From Candidatus Flexicrinis proximus (GTDB taxonomy: Bacteria > Chloroflexota > Anaerolineae > Aggregatilineales > Phototrophicaceae): DNA of 64,000 nt. The stretch lies in the NCBI GenBank assembly GCA_016712885.1, contig JADJQF010000005.1, positions 17,053 to 81,052 on the forward strand, given 5' to 3'. Numbering within the stretch: the first letter of the stretch is position 1; each line of letters starts with the position of its first letter. Below are positions 41,857 through 51,315 of this stretch, piece after piece. Below the pieces are notes generated by a model that did no database searches, was not told the origin of the DNA, and saw only the letters and a list, made by a program, of their open reading frames with translations. The position numbers and the translations under genes are program-made.

Positions 41857-42852
41857 ATGAGTGATCGCGCAACGAATGAGCGTAATGCCCGCGTAACGGG
41901 TGAAGCTCCAAACGTCGTCGGACTGGTACAGACCGTCGCTGAACGAATCGTCCAGTCTGTTGGACAGGTCATTTTCGGCAAACGCAACGAAATTCGCCTG
42001 ACGGTACTTGGGCTCCTGTCTCAGGGGCATATCCTGCTCGAGGACATCCCGGGCGTCGGCAAGACGATGATGGCTAAAGCTCTGGCTCGCTCGCTCGGGG
42101 TACGCTTTAACCGGTTACAGTTCACGCCCGACATGCTTCCCTCTGATGTCACCGGTGTTTCGATCTTTAACCAGGAAACGCGACAGTTTGAGTTCCGCGC
42201 GGGTCCGATATTTGCGCAGATAGTGCTCGCCGACGAAATCAACCGCGCCACCGCGAAGACTCAATCCGCGCTCCTTGAGGCGATGGAAGAGCGTCAGGTC
42301 ACGGTCGACGGCCAAACTTACCAGATGTACGATCCTTTCCTGATCATCGCCACACAAAATCCCATCGAGTATGAAGGGACGTTCCCGTTACCTGAAGCTC
42401 AGCTTGACCGCTTCATGATCAGAATTCAGCTGGGCTATCCGAGTCCGGCCGAAGAGCTGGTGGTCCTGTCCGCGCAGCAATTTGAACACCCCATCAACAA
42501 CATGAAACAAGTGGTGTCAGCTAGCGAACTCACGGCAGCGCAGCGCGCTATTCGCGAAGTGTATGTCGCCGAAGAGATCAAGCGGTACATCGTCGATTTG
42601 GTTACTGCGTCCCGCAATCATCCCAAGGTCTATCTTGGCGCAAGTCCGCGCGGTTCCCTCGCGCTCTTTCGCTGCGCCCAGACACGTGCTGCAATGGCTG
42701 GACGCGACTACGTTATTCCTGACGATGTAAAGGCACTGGCTGAAGTTACTCTTGCCCATCGCATCATTGCACATGATCGGGACGAGAACACGCGGATCAT
42801 CGTTCAAGAGATCCTGCAATATACTGCCGTGCCGGGTGCATCGCCACGGTAA
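41857..42852 (+). CDS. MoxR-family AAA+ ATPase
   Basis: 331 residues. Walker A is LEDIPGVGKTMMAKALA, Walker B ADEINRATAKTQSALLEAM, and sensor 1 is TQNPIEYEGTFPLPEAQLDRF, followed by the C-terminal lid. MoxR ATPases act as chaperones for VWA- or DUF58-protein partners; the DUF58 gene follows five bases later. A TATAAT at 41819-41824 may be its -10 element. ATG 41857 has no strong ribosome site. Function in this organism is unknown. Confidence 0.9.
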   Translation: MSDRATNERNARVTGEAPNVVGLVQTVAERIVQSVGQVIFGKRNEIRLTVLGLLSQGHILLEDIPGVGKTMMAKALARSLGVRFNRLQFTPDMLPSDVTGVSIFNQETRQFEFRAGPIFAQIVLADEINRATAKTQSALLEAMEERQVTVDGQTYQMYDPFLIIATQNPIEYEGTFPLPEAQLDRFMIRIQLGYPSPAEELVVLSAQQFEHPINNMKQVVSASELTAAQRAIREVYVAEEIKRYIVDLVTASRNHPKVYLGASPRGSLALFRCAQTRAAMAGRDYVIPDDVKALAEVTLAHRIIAHDRDENTRIIVQEILQYTAVPGASPR

Positions 42853-42857
42853 GCGCT

Positions 42858-44117
42858 ATGACTCAGCCTAACCGGCGCAACATCATCTACATTTTGATCT
42901 CCGGCAGTCTGCTCGTTGGATTGTTTACGGGCGAACAGATGCTGTTCAGTGTTGCCTATCTGTTGGGTGGAATCCTGATCGTCTCGATGATTTGGGCGCT
43001 TTTTGCCGTCCGCTGGATCAGGATCTCGCGTAGAACACACGCACAGCATGCACAGGTCGGCAAAATGATTGAAGAATCTTTTGTCGTGAGGAACACCGCC
43101 GTGATTCCCAAACTCTGGATAGAAGTGCGCGACCACTCCAATCTCCCTAATCACAAGGCCAGCCATGTTGTGCCAGCGATGGCCGGTCTAGGCCGGTATC
43201 AGTGGAACGTTCAGACGCTCTGCCTTTCCCGCGGCGAATTCCGGCTTGGCGGACTCACGCTCGTCAGCGGTGACCCTTTCGGATTCTTTGTCACTCCGCG
43301 CGAGATCAAGGACGATAAACGTCTGCTAGTCTATCCGGAAGTGATGCCAATCAAGCGGTTCGAGCTTCCAGCGGGGTTGACGTCTGGCGGTGAGTCGCAG
43401 CGGAAGCGCTCTGCAACAGTGACGACAAACGCGTCAGGCGTGCGCGACTATGTTCCCGGGGACAGCCTGAACCGGGTGCACTGGAAGTCCACCGCGCGCA
43501 AGGATCGCCTCATCGTCAAGGAATTTGAGATTGATCCGATTGTAGACATCTGGCTGTTCGCTGACTTTTCGGCGCAGTCACTGGTTGAGGATCCTTCGGT
43601 TCAGCGAATCAACGGCATTGGGCCGGTTTTGCCTCGTGGAGGCGGGCTTCCCCCTTCGTCCGAGGAGTACGTGGCAACGATTTCGGCTTCGATCGCTCAA
43701 CACTTCATTAGTCAGGATCGTGCTGTTGGTTTTGCGGCGCACGTCCCCACCAGAAGAAGTATTCAGCCGGATCGATCACAACGCCAGCTTCGGGACATCC
43801 TCGAAGCGCTGGCTGTTGCGCGCAGCCTGAGCGAATACTCTCTGGGACAAATGCTGCAGCTGGAGACACAGGTCTTCACGCGTGGCACGACGCTCATCAT
43901 TGTCACATCTTCGTGGGATACGACATGGATTGGCCGCGCACAGCGGCTGCTCAGACGGGGTATAAAGCCGACAGTTGTACTAGTGGACCCAAGTTCATTC
44001 AATTCCTTGATCAGTAGTGAAGAAATGCGCCGCGCACTTAAAGGCGCCGGTATTCCTTACCTGCTAGTCCGCAAGGACGACAGCCTGACGACGATATTGA
44101 GCAACAAACCCAGTTAG
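42858..44117 (+). CDS. DUF58-domain membrane protein (MoxR partner)
   Basis: 419 residues with two N-terminal membrane segments (about 8-25 and 30-48), a middle beta-domain, and a DUF58 region (GVRDYVPGDSLNRVHWKSTA, near residue 195). A C-terminal VWA-like fold follows (DPIVDIWLFADFSAQS). DUF58 proteins are co-encoded with MoxR ATPases and probably use them for metal-dependent assembly on the membrane. It starts five bases after moxR. A bidirectional terminator separates it from rpoC. Confidence 0.88.
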   Translation: MTQPNRRNIIYILISGSLLVGLFTGEQMLFSVAYLLGGILIVSMIWALFAVRWIRISRRTHAQHAQVGKMIEESFVVRNTAVIPKLWIEVRDHSNLPNHKASHVVPAMAGLGRYQWNVQTLCLSRGEFRLGGLTLVSGDPFGFFVTPREIKDDKRLLVYPEVMPIKRFELPAGLTSGGESQRKRSATVTTNASGVRDYVPGDSLNRVHWKSTARKDRLIVKEFEIDPIVDIWLFADFSAQSLVEDPSVQRINGIGPVLPRGGGLPPSSEEYVATISASIAQHFISQDRAVGFAAHVPTRRSIQPDRSQRQLRDILEALAVARSLSEYSLGQMLQLETQVFTRGTTLIIVTSSWDTTWIGRAQRLLRRGIKPTVVLVDPSSFNSLISSEEMRRALKGAGIPYLLVRKDDSLTTILSNKPS

Positions 44118-44167
44118 GGCGCCTTTAGGCCTGCTGAAATTGTTCGCCGAATCGCATGTTTCAATAG

Positions 44168-44203
44168 AAAAAGGGCCATGTCACTTCTGACACGACCCTT
44201 TTT
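44168..44203. terminator. bidirectional terminator between DUF58 gene and rpoC
   Basis: AAAAAGGG...TGTCA-CTTC-TGACA...CCCTTTTT: an interrupted stem with A- and T-runs at both ends, so it can terminate both converging transcripts. Confidence 0.85.
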
Positions 44204-44222
44204 CGTTAGTGCTGGTTCTTAC

Positions 44223-47200
44223 TTAGTTCATCGACAGTGGTTCATCCATATCGGATTCGTCGAAGAGCTCGGCGTCGCGGTCCAACGCGCCCTGTGATTC
44301 CAAGGTCGCATTAGGGGCGATCAGCTCACGGTCCTGGTATGTATGGAAGCCGGTGCCGGCAGGGATCAGCTTACCAATGATGACGTTTTCCTTGAGCCCG
44401 TACAGCCGATCGACTTTGCCCTCAATCGCCGCTCCTGCAAGCACCTTGATGGTGTGCTGGAAGCTGGAGGCGGACAGGAAGCTGTCAGTGTTCAGCGCAG
44501 CCTTCGAGATACCCAACAGAATGGGAACTGCCTTGGCCGGTTCTTTGCCTACGGCAATCAGCTTCTCGTTCTTATCGATGAGCTGCAGGCGGTCAATCAA
44601 CTCGCCTGGCAGCAGGTCTCCATCGCCACCGACGGTTATCTGCACTTTCGACAGCATTTTTCGGATGACGACCTCAAAGTGCTTGTCAGCGATATTCACG
44701 CCCTGTGCACGGTAAACTTTCTGCACTTCGGTCAGCAGATACAGCTGAGTCGCATCTTCGCCCATGACGTGCAGAATCCGGTGTGGGTTCTTTGCGCCAT
44801 CCGTCAACTGCTGACCGGCGAAGACATGCATCCCGTCCTCGATACCAGGGATCAGGCGTGCGCTCGAAGGAATCTCGTATTCTTCCTTCTGGGTAAGTTC
44901 ATAGCGAACGTACAGTGTCCGGCCCTCGATATGGACCTGACCCGCCATTTCAGCCAGAATTACCCCATCAGTTTCGGGGCCACGGGCCAGCACAGCGCCC
45001 TGCTTGATATCCTGTTCGTCCTTAACCTCAATGCTCCAACCGTCCGGAACTGTGATCTCCGACCGCAGTACTTCAGACTTGGTCACCTCGGCGATACGGA
45101 CGCCCTCTTTCTTAATCAGGCGAAGGGTACCTTCGATATCGGTCATAACCGATTCGCCCTTCGGCTTCTTACGCGCTTCGAAGAGTTCTTCGACGCGCGG
45201 CAGACCGCTTGTGATATCGCCACTGGACTGCGCCGTACCACCGCTGTGGAACGTACGTAATGTGAGCTGCGTGCCCGGTTCACCGATCGACTGTGCTGCC
45301 ACAATGCCGACCGCCGAACCGATACCGACCATGTCTCCACGACCGAGGTCGCGGCCGTAGCATAAGGCGCAGATCCCGTGGATCAGTGCACAGGTCATCG
45401 GGCTGCGGACAAGAGCCACGTCCAGCTTGCTCCTCTGGATCTGTTCTGCTATGTCTTCATCGATCATCTGATTGCGCGAGACGATGAGATTTCCCGTTTC
45501 CGGATTGTACATATCATGAGACGCAGCGCGTCCCATAATGCGTTCGTAAATCGTTTGTCCGGCGACATCATCCGCGCGACGAACCGCCAGACCGCGAGTC
45601 GTGCCGCAGTCGGTACGATTGACAATTACGTCCTGCGCGACATCAACGAGACGACGCGTCAGGTAACCGGCATCTGCTGTACGGAGTGCCGTGTCAGCCA
45701 GGCCTTTCCGCGCGCCGTGCGTCGAGATGAAGTACTCAAGCGCGGTCAAACCCTCGCGGAAGTGGCTGCGAATTGGCAGGTCGATGATGCGTCCCGACGG
45801 ATCGGACATCAGACCACGCATGCCTGCCAGCTGAGTAATCGGACCAAATCCACCCTTTGTCGATCCTGAGAGCGCCATAATCGCGATCGGACCGTACGGG
45901 TCAAGCGTATCCTTCATCAATCCTTCGAGATAGTCTTTGGCGTCGCGCCAGACATCAACGGTACGCTGATAGCGTTCGTCTTCGGACAGCATACCGCGGC
46001 GGAACTCGCGCTCAGCCGTCTGAACAGCATCGTCGGCATCGGTGAGGATACGTGCACGCTCATCAGGCACCGTCAGGTCGCTGACCGCCACAGTCGTACC
46101 GGATACCGTGGCGTAGAAGAAGCCCATGTTCTTGATATCGTCGACGAGATCGGTCGTGCGCTCGCTGCCGATACGCTGGAAGCACTTCGCGACCAGTTCC
46201 TGGAGCTGTTTCTTGCCGCATGTCTGCTGAACGAAACGCATTTCGTCAGGAAGGATGCGGTTGAACAAGGCACGCCCAACGGTGGTGATTTCAGGGCGTG
46301 CTTGTGCCGGTTGGTTGTCGTAAATATTGCCCAGCAGGATCGGCGAATGAAGCTTTACCTCCCCCAAGCGATACAGATACTCGACCTCGTCGATATCCGA
46401 AATCATCCGACGCTCGTGCAGGTTGGTGATTTCCAGCGTATCGAACAAGCCGCGCTCACGCATGAGCTTGTCCATTTCGAAGCCGTTGAAGAGCGCAACA
46501 TTGATCTCGCCGGCGATGAGCGCCTCGATGGTAACGTCTGTTGCTTTCTTGGCGACCCGATTGCGACCGCGATCATCGACTGTGGTTACGTCGCCAAACA
46601 CCTTAAGGTTCGGGATGTTGTGGCGCTGCGACCAGTAGTAGCCGTTCGAACGCATCGCGACGCCGACCTTGACGTCTTTGTCATAGATCACATCGATGGT
46701 ACGGAATTCGTCAGCACGGTCTTTGCGTGCGACTACTTCGACGCTGGGATCCATTGTCAGGTAGTAGATACCCAGAACCATATCCTTGGCCGGTCCAACG
46801 ATCGGCTGACCGTCGGCGGGCTTCAGCAGGTTCTTGGTGCTGAGCATCAATTCGCGGGCTTCTTTGACCGCATTTTCGCTCAACGGGACATGGACAGCCA
46901 TCTGGTCACCGTCGAAGTCGGCGTTGAATGCCGAGCACACGAGCGGATGAATCTGGATCGCTTTGCCTTCAACCAGGATCGGCTCGAACGCTTGAATACC
47001 CAGACGATGTAGAGTCGGTGCACGGTTGAGCAGGACAGGTCGTGCCTTAATGACTTCCTCGAGCGCTTCCCATACTTCTGGGCGCTCACGCTCGATCACA
47101 CGCTTAGCACCTTTAACGTTCTGTGCATAGCCATCTGCAACGAGGCGGCTAATGACAAACGGCCGGTAAAGCTCCAGTGCCATGGTCTTTGGCAGTCCGC

Positions 47201-48797
47201 ACTGATGCAGCTTAAGTCTCGGTCCGATGACAATGACAGATCGGCCGGAGTAGTCCACGCGCTTACCGAGCAGATTGCGGCGGAACCGCCCCTTCTTGCC
47301 CTTGAGCATGTCGCTCAACGACTTCAGTTCGCGGCGGCCACGACGGCTGAGCGCACGACCGCGCTGACTGTTGTCGACCAGACTGTCGACAGCTTCCTGC
47401 AGCATACGCTTTTCGTTGCGTACGATCACGTCCGGGGCACCGAGTTCAAGCAGGTGCTTCAGGCGGTTATTACGATTGATCACACGGCGATACAGATCGT
47501 TCAGGTCGCTGGTAGCGAAACGACCACCATCGAGCTGAACCATTGGGCGCAGATCAGGGGGGATAACCGGAAGCACTTCCAGAATCATCCACTCGGGACG
47601 ATTCTTGCTCTTACGCAGGCTTTCGACGACCTTGAGACGCTTGGTCGCCTTCTTCTTACGCTGCTTGCTTTTGTTGTGCTTGATGTCGTTCCAGAGTTCC
47701 TCGGCCAACTTATCAAGGTCGAGGCCCTTGAGGATCTTGTGGAACGCTTCAGCACCCATGTCCGCCTGGAACACCTGGCCGAACTTAGCGCGCAGCTCGC
47801 GGTATTTGTTTTCACCCAGGAACTGCAGCGTGTGCAGATCCTGAAGTTCGCGTTTGGCATCCCCGGCGGCCTTGAGGACATCTCCCATGCGGTCTTGCAG
47901 TTTGCTCATCCGCAGGTCAAGGCCCTCGGCAGCGGTCTTCTTGATGAGATCACGCTCGCCTTCGAGTTCACCGAGCGCCTGACGACGCTGCGACTCGATT
48001 TCGAGTTGTAGCTCATTCAGGTAGTCGTTAACAACCTGCTGAACGCGAACCAGGTGATCATTAGTGACGACGTCGCCCTTTGCGACGACGACAACATCAG
48101 CGGCATCCAACATGATATCCGCGTCGGTGGGCTGCCCGCGCAGTTTTTCGACGCGGAGCTGAATGTTCTGAGCTTCCTGCATCAGCTTGTCGGTCAGCCG
48201 AGCCAATTCTTCTTCGTAGTGGCGGCTAATTTCAGACTCGCGCGATTCGAAGCCGGTTAGCTGCGTATCGCGTTCCTCGCGGATGCTCGACATCTGTGTC
48301 TTGATGTCGTCGCCCAGTTCATTTTCCTTGGCCTCGATCTCGCGATCAATCCGTTTCACAGCGCGTGCGCGGTTGTCTTCATCAACATGCGTCACGACAT
48401 ACTGTGCGAAATAGAGTACGCGATCCAGGTTTCGACGGCTAATGTCCAGCAAGAGGCCGAGGTAGCTGGGAACACGGCGGGTATACCACACGTGCGCTAC
48501 AGGCGCTGCCAGTTCAATATGCCCCATCCGCTCGCGGCGAACAACAGAGCGCGTGACTTCAACGCCGCACTTGTCGCAGATTACGCCTTTATAACGGATG
48601 TTCTTGAACTTGCCGCAATAGCACTGCCAGTCACGCGTTGGGCCAAAGATGGCCTCGCAGAACAGACCGTCCTTTTCAGGACGCAGGCGACGGTAATTGA
48701 TGGTTTCCGGTTTGGTTACTTCGCCGTACGACCACTTACGGATCGTTTCAGGCGAGGCGAGGCTCACGCGCAGTGCGCTAAAGTCTTTTGCCGCCAA
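44223..48797 (-). CDS. rpoC: RNA polymerase beta' subunit
   Basis: 1524 residues. The N-terminal zinc ribbon is CYCGKFKNIRYKGVICDKCG. The catalytic loop is NADFDGDQMAVH, the second zinc site has CALIHGICALCYGRDLGRG, and TVGRALFNRILP and trigger-loop sequences are present. A long charged coiled-coil insert occupies about residues 130-310 in the N-terminal half, as in some thermophile and Chloroflexota beta' subunits. The start is TTG 48797, supported by AGGAGG seven bases upstream; the nearby ATG is out of frame. No rpoB precedes it, and a strong promoter lies 160 bases upstream. Confidence 0.96.
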   Translation of the reverse strand: MAAKDFSALRVSLASPETIRKWSYGEVTKPETINYRRLRPEKDGLFCEAIFGPTRDWQCYCGKFKNIRYKGVICDKCGVEVTRSVVRRERMGHIELAAPVAHVWYTRRVPSYLGLLLDISRRNLDRVLYFAQYVVTHVDEDNRARAVKRIDREIEAKENELGDDIKTQMSSIREERDTQLTGFESRESEISRHYEEELARLTDKLMQEAQNIQLRVEKLRGQPTDADIMLDAADVVVVAKGDVVTNDHLVRVQQVVNDYLNELQLEIESQRRQALGELEGERDLIKKTAAEGLDLRMSKLQDRMGDVLKAAGDAKRELQDLHTLQFLGENKYRELRAKFGQVFQADMGAEAFHKILKGLDLDKLAEELWNDIKHNKSKQRKKKATKRLKVVESLRKSKNRPEWMILEVLPVIPPDLRPMVQLDGGRFATSDLNDLYRRVINRNNRLKHLLELGAPDVIVRNEKRMLQEAVDSLVDNSQRGRALSRRGRRELKSLSDMLKGKKGRFRRNLLGKRVDYSGRSVIVIGPRLKLHQCGLPKTMALELYRPFVISRLVADGYAQNVKGAKRVIERERPEVWEALEEVIKARPVLLNRAPTLHRLGIQAFEPILVEGKAIQIHPLVCSAFNADFDGDQMAVHVPLSENAVKEARELMLSTKNLLKPADGQPIVGPAKDMVLGIYYLTMDPSVEVVARKDRADEFRTIDVIYDKDVKVGVAMRSNGYYWSQRHNIPNLKVFGDVTTVDDRGRNRVAKKATDVTIEALIAGEINVALFNGFEMDKLMRERGLFDTLEITNLHERRMISDIDEVEYLYRLGEVKLHSPILLGNIYDNQPAQARPEITTVGRALFNRILPDEMRFVQQTCGKKQLQELVAKCFQRIGSERTTDLVDDIKNMGFFYATVSGTTVAVSDLTVPDERARILTDADDAVQTAEREFRRGMLSEDERYQRTVDVWRDAKDYLEGLMKDTLDPYGPIAIMALSGSTKGGFGPITQLAGMRGLMSDPSGRIIDLPIRSHFREGLTALEYFISTHGARKGLADTALRTADAGYLTRRLVDVAQDVIVNRTDCGTTRGLAVRRADDVAGQTIYERIMGRAASHDMYNPETGNLIVSRNQMIDEDIAEQIQRSKLDVALVRSPMTCALIHGICALCYGRDLGRGDMVGIGSAVGIVAAQSIGEPGTQLTLRTFHSGGTAQSSGDITSGLPRVEELFEARKKPKGESVMTDIEGTLRLIKKEGVRIAEVTKSEVLRSEITVPDGWSIEVKDEQDIKQGAVLARGPETDGVILAEMAGQVHIEGRTLYVRYELTQKEEYEIPSSARLIPGIEDGMHVFAGQQLTDGAKNPHRILHVMGEDATQLYLLTEVQKVYRAQGVNIADKHFEVVIRKMLSKVQITVGGDGDLLPGELIDRLQLIDKNEKLIAVGKEPAKAVPILLGISKAALNTDSFLSASSFQHTIKVLAGAAIEGKVDRLYGLKENVIIGKLIPAGTGFHTYQDRELIAPNATLESQGALDRDAELFDESDMDEPLSMN

Positions 48798-48956
48798 GGC
48801 GCATCCTCCTAAGACTGATTAAGACGTGACGACCAGTTGCGGGGAAATTCCGATGATTCTAGCTGCTGTAACGAATACGAAACCAGCCGTCGGCCTTCTC
48901 TGGTCGGCGCTGGTTGTCGGGGGAAAGTACACCGCGTTACACATCAGTAATGGAGA

Positions 48957-48985
48957 ATTATACGTTTTTGCGTGGTCTTCGTCAA
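48957..48985 (-). promoter_or_regulatory. rpoC promoter
   Basis: On the minus strand: TTGACG, a 17-base spacer, TATAAT. Predicted start near 48950, giving a leader of about 150 bases to TTG 48797. It shows rpoC is transcribed independently here. No gene is supported in the leader. Confidence 0.75.
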
Positions 48986-49383
48986 GCGTCGGTCGCACTA
49001 GAAGTTACCCTGGCACGAAATTCTTCTGATAATTCAGATTTGGCCGAGCTCATCAGCTCGCACAAGTAGCATTTCAATCACAGAGTGACTTGGAATTGAT
49101 TACTTTTTGCATTATTGCGTGAGCTCGGCACAAGTGAAACTATTGCATGTTGCAAGCATAGAGGCGCCATGTTTCGCCTTAGGCATGTCTGGCCAACCGT
49201 CGTGTTGTTGTATTCGATTGTTGATTCTGTAGCCCAAGCAATGAATTCGAGCATCCGCAGGATTCGGAAGAGTCGCTAGAGCATTTCAGTGGCGAAGTCG
49301 GTATAGATCAATCCGGGGCACTGGTTTAGCGTTGGCCAGCGGATAATTCCGCGCGGTTTTGCCCTTCTACATCCATCATAGCG
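48986..49383. other. intergenic stretch between rpoC and prfB
   Basis: No gene is supported; one short plus-strand frame at 48826-49029 crosses the rpoC promoter and looks accidental. GCCGAGCTCA (49043-49052) and TGAGCTCGGC (49120-49129) form a 10-bp inverted repeat with a 67-base spacing. Function, if any, is unknown. Confidence 0.45.
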
Positions 49384-50481
49384 CTAGCGACTATTCTGCT
49401 GCTTACCGACCATTATGTGCAGGTAGGCTTCCATAAAATCGTTTAGGCGGCCGTCGAGTACGGCGGTCGTGTTCCCGGTCTCGTAGTCGGTGCGGTGGTC
49501 CTTAACGAGCTGATAGGGATGCAGGACGTACGACCGGATCTGATTACCCCACTCAGCGTTGACGTTTTCACCTTTAAGCGCTGCAACTTCCGCATCCTGC
49601 TTCTGACGCTCCAAATCCGCCAGACGCGCTTTCAGGATCTGCATAGCGCGTTCACGGTTCTGGGCCTGGCTTCGTTCGTTCTGGCACTGAATGACAATCC
49701 CAGTCGGGAGATGAGTGATGCGGACAGCTGTGTCGTTTTTCTGCATATGCTGACCGCCTGCTCCGCCGGCGCGATATGTGTCGATCCGCAGGTCTTTCTC
49801 GTTAATCTCAATGTCCACTGCGTCCTGAATATCCGGCCACAGTTCCACTTTGACAAATGAAGTGTGACGCCGGCTTGCGGAGTCGAAAGGACTTAGGCGG
49901 ACGAGCCGGTGTACACCCTGTTCGCTTCGAAGGTATCCGTAGGCGTAATCGCCGCGAATACTGAAGGTAACACTCTTGATACCGGCTTCTTCGCCTTCGC
50001 TGCGCTCAATGATTTCCACCTTGTAACCGTTCTGTTCCGCCCAGCGCAAATACATGCGCTCCAGCATTTGTCCCCAGTCCTGCGAGTCGGTACCACCCGC
50101 ACCCGCATGGATAGCCAGGAATGCATCGCGGCTGTCGTTCGTGCCCGAAAGAAGCGCCTGGATGGACATCCTCGCAACGATTGGTTCTAATCCGGAAACT
50201 TCTGCTGTGAGGTCGTCGATTAGGCTCGGCTCATTGAGTGCGGCAAGTTCAAGCGCATCGCTAATACGCGATTCTAGTTTAAGCCAGGGTTCGACTCGTG
50301 CCCTGAGACGCGATATCTCTTGCATGGTCTTCTGTGCCGAATCAGGGTTAGTCCAGAACTCTTGTTCGCCAGATTTGGCTTCAAGCGCATCTGCCTGGGC
50401 AATCAAGCCGCGAATGTTCAGCCGATCCGTCAAGTTTCCAACCGTGTCCTGCATCTCTTTGAGTTGTGATTGAATACTCAT
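49384..50481 (-). CDS. prfB: peptide chain release factor 2
   Basis: 365 residues with the RF2-type codon-recognition motif SPF (LVRLSPFDSASRRH) and the catalytic GGQ (RAGGAGGQHMQKNDTAVRI). It ends translation at UGA and UAA. The frame is continuous from ATG 50481, so the in-frame UGA and programmed +1 frameshift known from many prfB genes are absent. It follows the TrmH-type methyltransferase on the minus strand with a four-base gap. Confidence 0.95.
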   Translation of the reverse strand: MSIQSQLKEMQDTVGNLTDRLNIRGLIAQADALEAKSGEQEFWTNPDSAQKTMQEISRLRARVEPWLKLESRISDALELAALNEPSLIDDLTAEVSGLEPIVARMSIQALLSGTNDSRDAFLAIHAGAGGTDSQDWGQMLERMYLRWAEQNGYKVEIIERSEGEEAGIKSVTFSIRGDYAYGYLRSEQGVHRLVRLSPFDSASRRHTSFVKVELWPDIQDAVDIEINEKDLRIDTYRAGGAGGQHMQKNDTAVRITHLPTGIVIQCQNERSQAQNRERAMQILKARLADLERQKQDAEVAALKGENVNAEWGNQIRSYVLHPYQLVKDHRTDYETGNTTAVLDGRLNDFMEAYLHIMVGKQQNSR

Positions 50482-50485
50482 TCGG

Positions 50486-51280
50486 CTACCCTGCCCCGCC
50501 GCGCAATTGGCGCATCACTTCAAACATCAAAACTGCGCCTGCTACCGATACGTTCAAAGAGTCGGTTAACGTGCCAGCCATCGGGATGATCACCTGATCG
50601 CTGCAGAAAGGGAGCCAGGTGTCATCAAGCCCGACGTCCTCAGTTCCCATCAGCAGTGCACACTTCAGCTGATATTCGACTGAATATGCATCCTTTGCAG
50701 CATGCAGATGGGTGCCCACGACCTGGAAGCCGCGCGATTGGAAAAACGCACGTGCCTCTTGCGCGCTCAGACTGTAGATATTGCCGAGAAACACCGCGCC
50801 GGTGCTGCTGCGTATGACATTCGGATTATACAGGTCGAGTCTGCTGTCGATGAGAAAGACCGTGTTGAAGCCCGCCGCATCCGCGGTCCGCAAGAGTGCA
50901 CCGATATTTCCCGGTTTGGTGAGAGATACCATGCCAAGAATAGGCGCATCTGCAACCTTCGCTAACTGAGACACCCCTTTGACCGACGGGGATTTCATTA
51001 CGGCAACCATGCCCTCAGGATTCTCGCGGTATGCAACTTTGTCGAGCACGTCAGGCGGAACATGAAAGATCGCCCGATCGGGTATATCTGGCAGCTCTCC
51101 CCGTAGGACTGAAGGCGAAACCAGGACGTAATCAAGTTCGTACCCCGAAGCCAGGGCGCGTTCGAATTCCCGCAGGCTGTCGATTAAGAAGCGACCAGCT
51201 TGCTCACGCGAAGCCTTGTCGCGCAAATGGCGCACTTGTTTCACACGCGGATTCTGATGACTGGTAATCGACTCAGGCAT
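50486..51280 (-). CDS. TrmH/SpoU-family RNA 2'-O-methyltransferase
   Basis: 264 residues from ATG 51280 (a GTG start at 51292 would add four). The N-terminal substrate-binding domain (SHQNPRVKQVRHLRDKASRE) is followed by the knotted SPOUT domain with TKPGNIGALLRTADAAGF, LMGTEDVGL and the C-terminal IPMAGTLTDSLNVSVAGAVL, the trefoil SAM site. The target (rRNA or tRNA position) cannot be told from sequence. It lies between ftsY and prfB with a short gap on each side. Confidence 0.9.
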   Translation of the reverse strand: MPESITSHQNPRVKQVRHLRDKASREQAGRFLIDSLREFERALASGYELDYVLVSPSVLRGELPDIPDRAIFHVPPDVLDKVAYRENPEGMVAVMKSPSVKGVSQLAKVADAPILGMVSLTKPGNIGALLRTADAAGFNTVFLIDSRLDLYNPNVIRSSTGAVFLGNIYSLSAQEARAFFQSRGFQVVGTHLHAAKDAYSVEYQLKCALLMGTEDVGLDDTWLPFCSDQVIIPMAGTLTDSLNVSVAGAVLMFEVMRQLRGGAG

Positions 51281-51315
51281 AGTGTCCCACACGCCGGGAA
51301 AGCCGGCGCACGCGA

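Noticed and set aside
47205..48011. 268-codon frame antisense to rpoC, and similar ones at 44343-45260 and 46302-47012
   Set aside because: All are shadows of the rpoC reading frame. No start signals or domains were seen.
50479..50500. Frameshift site in prfB
   Set aside because: The gene is one continuous frame with normal RF2 length, so there is no frameshift to annotate.
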